20,770 nucleotides of DNA from Brevibacillus sp. GTDB taxonomy: Bacteria; Bacillota; Bacilli; Brevibacillales; Brevibacillaceae. Of the stretch, positions 6,799-14,933 are shown piece after piece. Both the position numbers and the translations under genes were made by a program. Position 1 is the first letter of the stretch. Each line of letters starts with the position of its first letter. The notes beneath the pieces are model-generated. The model was given only the letters and a program-made list of their open reading frames with translations, had not been told where the DNA came from and made no database searches. The stretch lies in NCBI GenBank assembly GCA_029240815.1, contig JARDZO010000070.1, positions 1 through 20,770 of the forward strand, read 5' to 3'.

Positions 6799-7974
6799 AT
6801 GCGTTATCGCTCCAATAAGGTTGCGCAGATTCCGCCTTATATGTTCGCAGAGTTGAACAGGAAAAAAGAAGCGATGAAAAAGGCAGGTATTGATGTTATC
6901 GATCTGGGGATCGGCGACCCTGACTTGCCGACGCCGATGCACATTGTCGAGAAACTGATCGAAGAAGCGCGCCGTCCGGAAAATGGAAAATACCCCAGTT
7001 TTAACGGGTGCGCCGAATTTCGGCATGCCGTTGCCGACTTTTATAAGCGTCAGTTTGAGGTAGAGCTTGATCCCGATACCGAAGTGCTTGCCTTAATCGG
7101 TTCCAAAGAAGGAATTGCCCATTTGATACCTACCATGATTGATCCCGGCGAGGTTGTCTTGCTTCCAGACCCTTGCTATCCTCCGTGCCGCATAGCAACG
7201 CATCTGGCCAACGGCGAAAGCTATGACATGCCGCTCACAAGGGAGAACAACTTTGAACCCCGATTTAATGACATACCGGAGCAAATCTTGAATCGGGCAA
7301 GACTCATGATTTTAAACTATCCGGGCAATCCGACGACGGCGACTGTCAATCTTGAATTTTTCCAGCGGGCTGTTGATTTCGGCCGTACGCATGACATTCC
7401 CATCGCTCACGATTCCGCCTATAACATGATTACGTTTGACGGCTATCGGGCACCCAGCATCCTGCAGGCGGACGGGGCCAAAGAGCTGGCCGTGGAATTC
7501 GGCTCACTCTCCAAAACGTACAATATGACAGGGTGGCGGATCGGCTATGTGGTAGGCAATAAGGAGATCATCCGGTCACTGGCCGTTTACAAAAGCAATA
7601 CGGATACAGGGCAGTTTACCCCGATCCAGAAAGCAGCTGCCTTTGCATTGAATGGCGACCAGAGCTGCATAGCCGCCAATAACCGCATCTATCAAGAGCG
7701 GATGATGGCGATGATCGACGGGCTGAGATCCATCGGTGTGGAAGTGGAGCCGCCAAAAGGCAGTTTTTTCATCTGGGCGCCTGTGCCACATGGTTTTTCA
7801 TCCGACGAGTTCGTGACGAGCGTGCTGGAGCAGACCGGCGTCATTCTTACGCCTGGAAACGCGTTTGGACCGTCAGGCGAAGGATACTTCAGAGTCTCCC
7901 TGTCCGTGCCGAACGACCGGCTGCATGAAGCAGTGGAACGAATCAAGAAAAAAGTACGGATTCCTGCCAAATAG
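6799..7974 (+). CDS. Class I PLP-dependent aminotransferase (DapL-like)
   Basis: A 391-residue fold-type I aminotransferase. The Schiff-base lysine is K239 in SLSKTYNMTGWR, with R247 binding the PLP phosphate. Other cofactor residues are N173 in NYPGNP, D205 and Y208 (HDSAY), and the substrate-carboxylate arginine in YFRVSLS near the C-terminus. Overall it resembles the group often named LL-diaminopimelate aminotransferase. That name rests on similarity only: no lysine-biosynthesis gene is nearby, and the next gene is an aldehyde dehydrogenase, so a catabolic amino donor is equally likely. The ATG follows AGGTG at 6786-6790, eight bases away. It is cotranscribed with the dehydrogenase 36 bases downstream. 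Confidence 0.87.
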   Translation: MRYRSNKVAQIPPYMFAELNRKKEAMKKAGIDVIDLGIGDPDLPTPMHIVEKLIEEARRPENGKYPSFNGCAEFRHAVADFYKRQFEVELDPDTEVLALIGSKEGIAHLIPTMIDPGEVVLLPDPCYPPCRIATHLANGESYDMPLTRENNFEPRFNDIPEQILNRARLMILNYPGNPTTATVNLEFFQRAVDFGRTHDIPIAHDSAYNMITFDGYRAPSILQADGAKELAVEFGSLSKTYNMTGWRIGYVVGNKEIIRSLAVYKSNTDTGQFTPIQKAAAFALNGDQSCIAANNRIYQERMMAMIDGLRSIGVEVEPPKGSFFIWAPVPHGFSSDEFVTSVLEQTGVILTPGNAFGPSGEGYFRVSLSVPNDRLHEAVERIKKKVRIPAK

Positions 7975-8010
7975 CATGAACATAACTTAGACACGAAGGA
8001 GAGAAATAGT

Positions 8011-9492
8011 ATGAAACGATATTTGAACTATATCAATGGAGAATGGGTCGAATCTGCATCCGGAAAGTTTGCCGTAAACACAAACCCGGCTACGGGCGAA
8101 GTGCTTGGGGAGGTAGCGCAGTCGACGCAAGAGGACGTCGAGCGTGCCGTACAGGCTGCGAAACAGGCGCAAAAATCATGGCGTCTCGTGCCTGCACCTG
8201 AGCGGGCTGAAGTACTCTATCGTGTCGGGCAGCTGCTGAAGGAACGGAAAGAAGAACTGGCGCGGACGATCACTCAAGAGATGGGTAAAGTGATCGCGGA
8301 GGCGAGAGGCGAAGTGCAGGAAGCGATCGACATGGCTTATTACATGGCCGGAGAAGGACGCCGCCTGTTTGGGGAAACAGTCCCGTCTGAGCTTCGCGAC
8401 AAGTTTGCGATGAGCGTGCGCGTACCTGTAGGGATCGCCGGATTCATCACGCCGTGGAATTTCCCGATCGCCATCGCTTCGTGGAAGTCTTTGCCCGCGC
8501 TTGTAGCTGGAAACGCGATCGTCTGGAAGCCGGCATCGGAAACGCCATTTACCGCTGCTGAATTCGTCCGGGTCTACGAAGATGCAGGATTACCAAAGGG
8601 ACTGATCAATCTGGTATTCGGTTCCGGAGGCGTGGTCGGAAACGCGCTGGTGGATCACTCGGAGATTGACCTCATCTCTTTTACCGGCTCCAATGAAGTG
8701 GGCAGACAGATCAACGAACGGGCGGGAGGCATGCTGAAGCGGACCTCGCTCGAAATGGGCGGAAAAAACGCAGTGACGGTACTGGAAGACGCCGACCTCG
8801 ACCTGGCCGTGGACGGAATCATCTGGAGCGCTTACGGAACCAGCGGTCAGAGATGCACAGCCTGCAGCCGGATCATCGTCCATGAAGCAGTTAAGGAAGA
8901 GCTGGAGAGAAAAATGCTGGATCGCATCGCCCAATTGAAGCTGGGGGACGGATTGGACGAGTCGGTGAACGTGGGTCCGGTAATCAACCGCTCCTCGTTG
9001 GAAAAAATCGACGAGTTCGTCAAAATCGGGAAAGAAGAAGGAGCGAGACTCCTCACAGGCGGTCAGATCACCTCGGAAAACGGCCTGGACAAGGGGAACT
9101 TCTATGCGCCGACACTCTTTACGGACGTAAAATCTGACATGCGCATCGCACAAGAAGAGATTTTTGGTCCAGTGGCGTCGATCATTCCGGTGAAAAGCCT
9201 GGAAGAGGCGATCGAAGTGAACAACAGCGTGGCATTCGGCTTGTCTAGCTCGATCTTCACCCAGGATATCAACAAGGCATTTTCAGCCATGCGCGATCTG
9301 GATACCGGCATTGTCTACGTGAATGCGGGAACGACCGGTGCGGAAATCCATCTGCCGTTCGGCGGAACCAAAGGAACCGGAAACGGACATCGCGACTCCG
9401 GCGTAGCCGCTCTGGACGTATTCACCGAGTGGAAGTCCATCTATGTGGATTACAGCGGCAAGCTGCAACGAGCCCAAATCGACAATAATTAA
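8011..9492 (+). CDS. NAD(P)-dependent aldehyde dehydrogenase
   Basis: A 493-residue member of the aldehyde dehydrogenase superfamily with all key residues: PWN (148-150), cofactor lysine K173 in VWKPASE, FTGSNEVG (224-231), general base E248 in LEMGG, nucleophile C282 in GQRCTA, and EEIFGP (382-387). It would oxidise an aldehyde or semialdehyde to the acid in the cytosol. The C-terminal segment GAEIHLPFGGTKGTG recalls enzymes acting on amino- or keto-acid semialdehydes (alpha-aminoadipic or 2-oxoglutaric semialdehyde), but this is not decisive. AAGGAG (7996-8001) lies nine bases before the ATG. It forms an operon with the aminotransferase and ends at a hairpin terminator. Confidence 0.92.
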   Translation: MKRYLNYINGEWVESASGKFAVNTNPATGEVLGEVAQSTQEDVERAVQAAKQAQKSWRLVPAPERAEVLYRVGQLLKERKEELARTITQEMGKVIAEARGEVQEAIDMAYYMAGEGRRLFGETVPSELRDKFAMSVRVPVGIAGFITPWNFPIAIASWKSLPALVAGNAIVWKPASETPFTAAEFVRVYEDAGLPKGLINLVFGSGGVVGNALVDHSEIDLISFTGSNEVGRQINERAGGMLKRTSLEMGGKNAVTVLEDADLDLAVDGIIWSAYGTSGQRCTACSRIIVHEAVKEELERKMLDRIAQLKLGDGLDESVNVGPVINRSSLEKIDEFVKIGKEEGARLLTGGQITSENGLDKGNFYAPTLFTDVKSDMRIAQEEIFGPVASIIPVKSLEEAIEVNNSVAFGLSSSIFTQDINKAFSAMRDLDTGIVYVNAGTTGAEIHLPFGGTKGTGNGHRDSGVAALDVFTEWKSIYVDYSGKLQRAQIDNN

Positions 9493-9506
9493 TAAGCAGC
9501 GTTGAG

Positions 9507-9538
9507 AGCCGAATCAACAGTCGTTGGTTCGGCTTCTT
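9507..9538 (+). terminator. Rho-independent terminator after the aldehyde dehydrogenase
   Basis: AGCCGAATCAAC (9507-9518) pairs with GTTGGTTCGGCT (9523-9534) over 12 bp with one G-U pair, four-base loop AGTC, followed by TCTTC. It starts 14 bases after the stop codon. Confidence 0.8.
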
Positions 9539-9674
9539 CATGCCCAGACAAGAAGGTAACACCTATACAGCCGGGTAGCCTTCATCTAGTTCGGCAAAAG
9601 CGTTGTTTTCAGAAATATCTGGATGTCCTTTTTAATCTCTAGCGCATGTTCAAACCGGGTGGTACACTCGTTTT

Positions 9675-9707
9675 ATTACGCACTCCCGGGAGAGGGCGAG
9701 GCGTAAT
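9675..9707 (+). promoter_or_regulatory. Bulged hairpin in the leader of the sensor kinase
   Basis: ATTACGC (9675-9681) pairs exactly with GCGTAAT (9701-9707). Inside it CTC/GAG and CC/GG continue the stem across single-base bulges. It lies about 46 bases upstream of the kinase start and has no long T-run after it, so it reads better as an operator or leader element than as a terminator. No convincing -35/-10 pair was found in 9539-9753; the rest of that stretch shows nothing I recognise. Confidence 0.4.
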
Positions 9708-9753
9708 CTTTGAAAAAACAAGGGATGGCGTTAGCGCATGAGGAGCTGTGAGA

Positions 9754-12129
9754 ATGCATGGAAAAAAAGTGATCGTACTTTTGATTATGGTTTGGTTTCT
9801 TACGTCGGGTTTCGCGGCCTCCCAAAATAGATATGATGAAATCTATGAAAAATACAGTGTCGTTGCAGACTCCTTTTCCAGAGAATCGATTCCATTCACA
9901 GAGGAAGAAATAGAGTACCTGAAAGAAATCAGAAAAAAAGAGTTGAAAGTGCCTCGTGATCTTGATTTCATGGGGGGATTCTATGAATTTAACGATAATG
10001 GCAAGGAATATGGGATCAATGCATTCTTCTACTCCTGCCTGGAAAAAGTATTAGAGTTAAAGCTATCTTATGTTTCAGTAAGCAGTTCAGAGGATGTATT
10101 CCATAAAATATCAAATGGCTCTTTGGATTTGTCACCCATGATTCAAAGGCGTGCAATGAACGATCCTGATATTCTGTTTAGTTCACCCATTAGCATCAAT
10201 ATGAATTACATATTTTATTCGAATGACAAAAAAATAAATTATGACACACTTGGATACACACTTGCTGGGAAAAGAATCGGTATTCTAAACATGTTGGAGG
10301 AAAACAGTCAACCACTGAATCATGTAGGCGATATCAAATACTATCCATACAAAGATATTTCGGTTGCTTATGCTGCATTAAAGGAAAATAAGATCGATTT
10401 TATTTACTCGAATACTCAGAATTACAGAAGTCTTATTAAACGTGGTCTCTTGGCGATTCCTGTCCCTAATCCTGGGAACGATGAAACCTATCGTACCATT
10501 ACTAGCAGCTCCAACCCGCTATTACTATCTATCATAAACAAAGCTGCTTCCAGTCTGTTAGGTCAACTCGTGACAGAATATGAGAAGGAAATACGAAAAG
10601 CATATATGTATCATCACTTCTTTATGACGGAGAAGGAAAAGGAATTTATACGTTCAATTGGAGAAATTCGAGTTATGGTGGATGACAACTTTTCTCCCCT
10701 GTCCTTTTATGATAAAGCAAAAGGGAAATATGCAGGCGCTAGCGTCGAACTTTTTGAAAACATGGCAGACATGATCGGATTACAATATACCTTTATACGT
10801 GATGGAGAACTCAGTTGGTCAGATAAGGTTGATAGAGTGAAGAATAAAGATATAGACCTCCTGTTTCCACTAAGCATTACACCACCCAGACAAAAGTTTG
10901 GTCACTTTTCTAAACCTTATTATTCCACGAATTATTCTGTGATTGCGAAAGCTGATAACTATAAAAAGATCAATTACGCGCAAGAACTGCTTCATGAAAA
11001 AGTAGGAATCGTGAAGGGCACATCAATCACCGAATTTATTGAAACAATCATCCCTAATGAACAAATCACATATTTTGATAGTGATAAAAAGATGTATCGC
11101 GGATTGAAAAATGGCGATGTTGACTATATATTCCAAAATGAGCATGTGTTTTTGGAAGATTATTATGAAAATGAGCTGTTTGATTTGACTACTGTTTATC
11201 GAATTGTAGAGTCCCCTAAAGATTACTCCTATTTTTTTCGAAAATCGGATGAGATGGAAGCCTTAATAAGCATTATGGATCGGGCCATGAATTATTTTGA
11301 TATCAATGAACTGGTAACGAAGTATAAGGTTGGTGAGGTTGATCTTAGGAACAGGTATATTGCGCAAAAGAGAAATCGTAATCTGATCGCTTTCATTTTA
11401 CTGATAGCATTGATCGTTTTATCGCTAGTGGTATTTGGTTTTGTTAGAACCAAAAAGTTCTCGAAAAAGCTTGAAAAAGAAGTAGCAATAAACGAAATGG
11501 CCTATTTGCAGTCACAAATAAAACCTCACTTTTTATACAATGCTTTAAGTGCGATTATGGCCTTTTGCTATACCGATCCAGAAAAAGCAGGAGAATTATT
11601 AAACAGTCTCAGCAAATACCTAAGAATCGTATTTAATACGGATAACCGGGGGGAGCTGGTGACAGTGCAGCGGGAAATAGAACTGGTGCAATCCTATGTG
11701 GATATCGAGCAAGCCAGATATGGAAAACGACTCCAAACCATTTTTGAAATTGATGAAACCTGTTTACAGCATGAGATCATGCCATTGATGATACAGCCTT
11801 TAGTGGAGAATGCAATCCGGCACGGGGTTGTGAAAAAAGCGCAGGGTGGCACGGTAAGGCTTTCCGTCCAAACAAAAGGGGAATTGATTGAAGTCACTGT
11901 GAAAGACGATGGTGTCGGGATGTCAGAACAAAAAATCAAAGAAATTTTGTCCCGAAAGAAGGCCGTTTTAGGGGTAGGTCTCGCCAACATCAATCAAAGG
12001 CTGGGGCATTTTGCGGACAAGAAACTCACCATCGAAAGCAAAGAAGAACAAGGAACAATTGTCACCTTTTATTTACCGCTCACTGAATCACCTACCTCAA
12101 TAACCAGAGGACGAACGCTGCCTTCATAG
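9754..12129 (+). CDS. Sensor histidine kinase with two extracellular solute-binding domains
   Basis: A 791-residue membrane kinase. Residues 1-22 are a signal peptide or first helix. Residues about 55-290 and 303-515 look like two family-3 solute-binding domains (amino-acid-binding fold); the second is clearer, starting IRVMVDDNFSPLSFYD. A membrane segment spans about 544-563. The cytoplasmic part is a LytS/YehU-type kinase (PF06580): H592 in IKPHFLYNAL is the phosphorylated histidine, with N-box PLVENAIRHG (682-691), DDGVGM (718-723) and GVGLAN (740-745) for ATP. ATG 9754 is preferred over GTG 9748 because AGGAG (9741-9745) is eight bases from it. The layout is BvgS-like outside and LytS-like inside. 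It pairs with the regulator 18 bases downstream and probably senses an amino acid or similar solute. The gene is distinctly AT-rich. Confidence 0.9.
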   Translation: MHGKKVIVLLIMVWFLTSGFAASQNRYDEIYEKYSVVADSFSRESIPFTEEEIEYLKEIRKKELKVPRDLDFMGGFYEFNDNGKEYGINAFFYSCLEKVLELKLSYVSVSSSEDVFHKISNGSLDLSPMIQRRAMNDPDILFSSPISINMNYIFYSNDKKINYDTLGYTLAGKRIGILNMLEENSQPLNHVGDIKYYPYKDISVAYAALKENKIDFIYSNTQNYRSLIKRGLLAIPVPNPGNDETYRTITSSSNPLLLSIINKAASSLLGQLVTEYEKEIRKAYMYHHFFMTEKEKEFIRSIGEIRVMVDDNFSPLSFYDKAKGKYAGASVELFENMADMIGLQYTFIRDGELSWSDKVDRVKNKDIDLLFPLSITPPRQKFGHFSKPYYSTNYSVIAKADNYKKINYAQELLHEKVGIVKGTSITEFIETIIPNEQITYFDSDKKMYRGLKNGDVDYIFQNEHVFLEDYYENELFDLTTVYRIVESPKDYSYFFRKSDEMEALISIMDRAMNYFDINELVTKYKVGEVDLRNRYIAQKRNRNLIAFILLIALIVLSLVVFGFVRTKKFSKKLEKEVAINEMAYLQSQIKPHFLYNALSAIMAFCYTDPEKAGELLNSLSKYLRIVFNTDNRGELVTVQREIELVQSYVDIEQARYGKRLQTIFEIDETCLQHEIMPLMIQPLVENAIRHGVVKKAQGGTVRLSVQTKGELIEVTVKDDGVGMSEQKIKEILSRKKAVLGVGLANINQRLGHFADKKLTIESKEEQGTIVTFYLPLTESPTSITRGRTLPS

Positions 12130-12147
12130 ATCAAGGGGGATATGCCT

Positions 12148-13302
12148 ATGCTGCGTGCTATAACCATAGATGACGAGTGGCCAAACCATATTCTTCTAAA
12201 GCGAGCCATTGAACAAAATGGTCAATTGGAAGTGGTTCAGCAGTTTACCCATCCTGAAATGGCTCTTGAAAGAATACATGAGATAAATCCAGATGTTGCG
12301 TTTTTGGATATTGAAATGCCGGACATGAATGGATTGGAGTTGGCAGAAAAGATCCTGGCAATTTACGGGCAAATACAAATCGTATTTGTCACAGCTTACA
12401 GTCAGTATGCCATAGAAGCTTTTAAAGTTAACGCCTTGGATTATATTTTGAAGCCGGTTGATGGACAGGAACTGAATCGAGTTGTTCGAAAAATAGTAAA
12501 CCGTACGAGCCAAAAAAGTCCTGAATCAGCCAAAGAGGCTCACGGGTTCATGCCTAAGGGAAAAATTCTTTGTCTGGGGGATTTTGAAGTCTACGGGAAA
12601 AACTCTACTCAAAAGGTACAATGGATGACAGCAAAGGTTGAGGAGCTATTAGCCTACCTTATCATCCATCTAGGGAAACCCGTAGATAAGTGGGAGCTCT
12701 GTGATTTGCTTTGGCCCCACCTAGACCCTGAGAAGGCAATAACCAATCTCCATACCTCTATTTACCGGTTAAAGAAATCAATTTCTAATGAACTGGTGCC
12801 ACTGCAGATAAAAAGCAGCAGTAATGGCTACTGGGTGGAATTAGAGGAATGTCTTATCGATTATCAGGAATTTGAAAGACTATCCTTGGATTTGTTAAGG
12901 AGTAATCAACAGCCAACTGGCGAAAAAGCAATGACGATGTTTATGAAAGCTGAAAAATACTATCGTGGAGAGCTATTTGGAAATAAAGCTTATCTTTGGA
13001 GCGCTGCTCGCGGTGAAGGCATCAACCAGATGTATATTCGGCTGGTATATCGGATGGCAGAATATTTTCATGAGAATCATCTCATCGAGCAAGAGTTGGA
13101 ACTCCTTAAAAAGGTATTGCGGTTTTTTCCCTATGAGGAAAAGGCATGTATTTTGATTATGGACATTTACGAAAAACGGAAAGATAAACCAGCACTCATG
13201 AGGCTATATCAGCAGTACAGTCAATATCATTTGAAAGAAATGGGCTGTAAACCCTCTCTAAAAATGGAACAGCACTACGAGAAACTACTCAAAACCCTAT
13301 AA
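12148..13302 (+). CDS. SARP-type response regulator (receiver, winged helix, BTAD)
   Basis: A 384-residue response regulator of the receiver plus winged-helix plus BTAD class. The receiver (1-118) has acidic residues D8/D9, phospho-acceptor D54 in FLDIEMPDMNG, T82 and K102 in LKPVD. Residues about 138-232 form an OmpR/SARP-like winged helix (GDFEVYG, ELCDLLWPHL). Residues about 233-384 are the helical bacterial transcriptional activator domain. SARP proteins usually bind direct repeats next to the -10 box and activate transcription. ATG 12148 is chosen over ATG 12142 because AAGGGGG (12133-12139) is eight bases from the former and only two from the latter. It is cotranscribed with the kinase and followed by a terminator. 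The likely target is the transporter operon immediately downstream. Confidence 0.9.
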   Translation: MLRAITIDDEWPNHILLKRAIEQNGQLEVVQQFTHPEMALERIHEINPDVAFLDIEMPDMNGLELAEKILAIYGQIQIVFVTAYSQYAIEAFKVNALDYILKPVDGQELNRVVRKIVNRTSQKSPESAKEAHGFMPKGKILCLGDFEVYGKNSTQKVQWMTAKVEELLAYLIIHLGKPVDKWELCDLLWPHLDPEKAITNLHTSIYRLKKSISNELVPLQIKSSSNGYWVELEECLIDYQEFERLSLDLLRSNQQPTGEKAMTMFMKAEKYYRGELFGNKAYLWSAARGEGINQMYIRLVYRMAEYFHENHLIEQELELLKKVLRFFPYEEKACILIMDIYEKRKDKPALMRLYQQYSQYHLKEMGCKPSLKMEQHYEKLLKTL

Positions 13303-13308
13303 AGCATG

Positions 13309-13358
13309 AAAAGCGATTTGAAAAGGAGCTGCTTCCGATTCAGGTCGCTTTTTTATTT
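13309..13358 (+). terminator. Rho-independent terminator after the two-component pair
   Basis: AAAAGCGATTTGAA (13309-13322) pairs with TTCAGGTCGCTTTT (13339-13352), a 14-bp stem with two G-U pairs, followed by TTATTTTC. It ends transcription of the kinase/regulator operon just before the transporter promoter. Confidence 0.85.
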
Positions 13359-13388
13359 TCGATTATCTAATTTTCTTAATTATTCCTA

Positions 13389-13422
13389 ATGTCAGAATCA
13401 TGTCAGAATCACCACCTAAAAT
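13389..13422 (+). promoter_or_regulatory. Tandem 11-bp direct repeat with -10 box (candidate SARP operator)
   Basis: ATGTCAGAATC occurs twice head to tail (13389-13399 and 13400-13410) with no mismatch. Six bases later TAAAAT (13417-13422) is a good -10 box, and no recognisable -35 box exists at the right distance because the repeats occupy that place. SARP and OmpR-family regulators typically bind direct repeats at 11-bp steps covering the -35 region. The regulator gene just upstream is of that class, so this is the probable activator site for the amino acid transporter operon. Confidence 0.6.
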
Positions 13423-13453
13423 AGGATTCATGAACAGTATGGGGGTAGAGGAA

Positions 13454-14251
13454 ATGAAAAAAAGAAGGTCATGGGTAACAAAAGCACTCATTGTGGGTTT
13501 GCTTGTCAGTAGTGTCCTTGCCGGGTGCGCTGGGCAAAAGGAAAGCGGCCAAGCAGAAGCGTCCAAACAGAACAAAAAGCTGGTAATGGCGACCTCGGCA
13601 GATTATCCGCCATACGAGTTTCACGATACCTCGGGGGGAAAAGACGAAATTGTAGGGCTTGACGTCGACATTGCCAAGTACATCGCGAAGGAAATGGGAG
13701 TAGAGCTAGAAATCAAGGACATGGATTTTAACGGACTTTTGCCTGCCCTTCAGGCTAATCGTGCAGACTTTGTCATGGCTGGCATGACACCGACAGAGGA
13801 ACGGAAAAAGAGTGTGGCTTTTACGGAAACCTACTATGAAGCGAAGAACACGATTGTTGCGAAAACGGGAAGCAATTTGACGAAGATGGAGGATCTGGCA
13901 GGCAAGAAGGTTGTTGTCCAGTTGGGTTCTACACAACAGAACGCTGTTGAAGAGGCGGCAAAAACTATCAAGGGTATTGAGGTAACTCAACTCAATAAGA
14001 TTGGAGACCTGATTCAGGAATTAAAATCGGGTCGTGCGCAGGCAGCGATTATTGAGGATACCGTTGCCAAGGGGTATGTGGAGTCGAACAAGGATCTGGA
14101 AATGAACGCAATTCCGGACAATGGAGAAAATGCGTACGCGGTCGCGCTGCCTATCGGTTCCGCCCATGTAGAAAAGTTCAATCAGGCAATCAAAAAGCTG
14201 AAGGAAAGCGGTGAGTTGGATAAGCTGACGAAAAAATGGTTTGACAAATAA
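13454..14251 (+). CDS. Amino acid ABC transporter substrate-binding lipoprotein
   Basis: A 265-residue family-3 solute-binding protein. A basic N-terminus and hydrophobic helix lead to the lipobox LAGC, with C25 as the lipidated residue, so it is anchored on the outer face of the membrane. The mature part has the family pattern ATSADYPPYEF, VGLDVDIAKYIAKEMG and MAGMTPTEERKKSVAFT, typical for polar amino acids. The frame opens upstream at 13400, but ATG 13454 gives the proper signal peptide and has GGGGGT (13441-13446) seven bases before it; the upstream part overlaps the promoter. It is the first gene of an importer operon with the permease and ATPase. Arginine, glutamine or cystine are possible ligands; the sequence does not decide. 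Confidence 0.9.
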   Translation: MKKRRSWVTKALIVGLLVSSVLAGCAGQKESGQAEASKQNKKLVMATSADYPPYEFHDTSGGKDEIVGLDVDIAKYIAKEMGVELEIKDMDFNGLLPALQANRADFVMAGMTPTEERKKSVAFTETYYEAKNTIVAKTGSNLTKMEDLAGKKVVVQLGSTQQNAVEEAAKTIKGIEVTQLNKIGDLIQELKSGRAQAAIIEDTVAKGYVESNKDLEMNAIPDNGENAYAVALPIGSAHVEKFNQAIKKLKESGELDKLTKKWFDK

Positions 14252-14273
14252 GCTAGGAGGGGCGTAACAGACC

Positions 14274-14933
14274 GTGGACCTTGATTTTTCACTAATCAGC
14301 GACAAGCTGGATTATATTTTACTAGGGGTTATCGACACAGTTCAATTTACCTTGCTTTCCGCGCTTGTCGGATTTCTGGGAGGCGCTCTGCTTGCATTAA
14401 TCAAAATCTCAGACAATAAACCGCTTAAGGGATTCGCTGTCTTCTATACATCGATTTTCAGAGGCACACCGTTGATCTTACAATTGACGCTTATCTATTT
14501 CTCCATACCACAGTTGACGGGATATGATATTTCCCCGTTAGCGGCTGGGGTGATCGCCTTTGGATTAAACTCGGCTGCCTATACTTCGGAAACAATTCGC
14601 GCAGGAATTCTTGCTGTTGATAAAGGGCAACGCGAAGCAGCTATCGCCTTGGGGATTCCGTACCGAAAGATGATGATCGACATCATTTTTCCGCAAGCGC
14701 TAAAAAACATTCTGCCCGCCTTGGTAAATGAAAGCATCAACTTGCTAAAGGATTCTGCGTTGGTTTCCGTAATCGGGGTGACGGATGTGCTGCGGCGTGC
14801 CAATATCGTAGCGGCTGAAACATTTGTTTATTTTGAACCATTGCTGCTAGCCGGTCTGCTCTATTATGTCATGGTAATCGGATTCACCGCCGTAGCCCGC
14901 CGCTTTGAGAGGAGGTTGAGACGCAGTGATTAA
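14274..14933 (+). CDS. Amino acid ABC transporter permease
   Basis: A 219-residue integral membrane permease of the polar amino acid uptake (HisM/GlnP) family. It has several hydrophobic helices and the conserved cytoplasmic EAA loop [17 protein letters not shown] around residues 118-134, which docks on the ATPase; the downstream [14 protein letters not shown] is also typical. The start is GTG 14274, with AGGAGGGG (14255-14262) eleven bases upstream. It starts 22 bases after the binding-protein gene, and its stop overlaps the GTG of the ATPase gene, a standard importer operon. A single permease gene implies a homodimer. Confidence 0.92.
   Translation: MDLDFSLISDKLDYILLGVIDTVQFTLLSALVGFLGGALLALIKISDNKPLKGFAVFYTSIFRGTPLILQLTLIYFSIPQLTGYDISPLAAGVIAFGLNSAAYTSETIRAGILAVDKGQREAAIALGIPYRKMMIDIIFPQALKNILPALVNESINLLKDSALVSVIGVTDVLRRANIVAAETFVYFEPLLLAGLLYYVMVIGFTAVARRFERRLRRSD

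Noticed and set aside
13389..13410. Two-unit repeat considered as a CRISPR fragment
   Set aside because: Units are 11 bp and directly adjacent, with no spacers and no cas genes; promoter position fits an operator.
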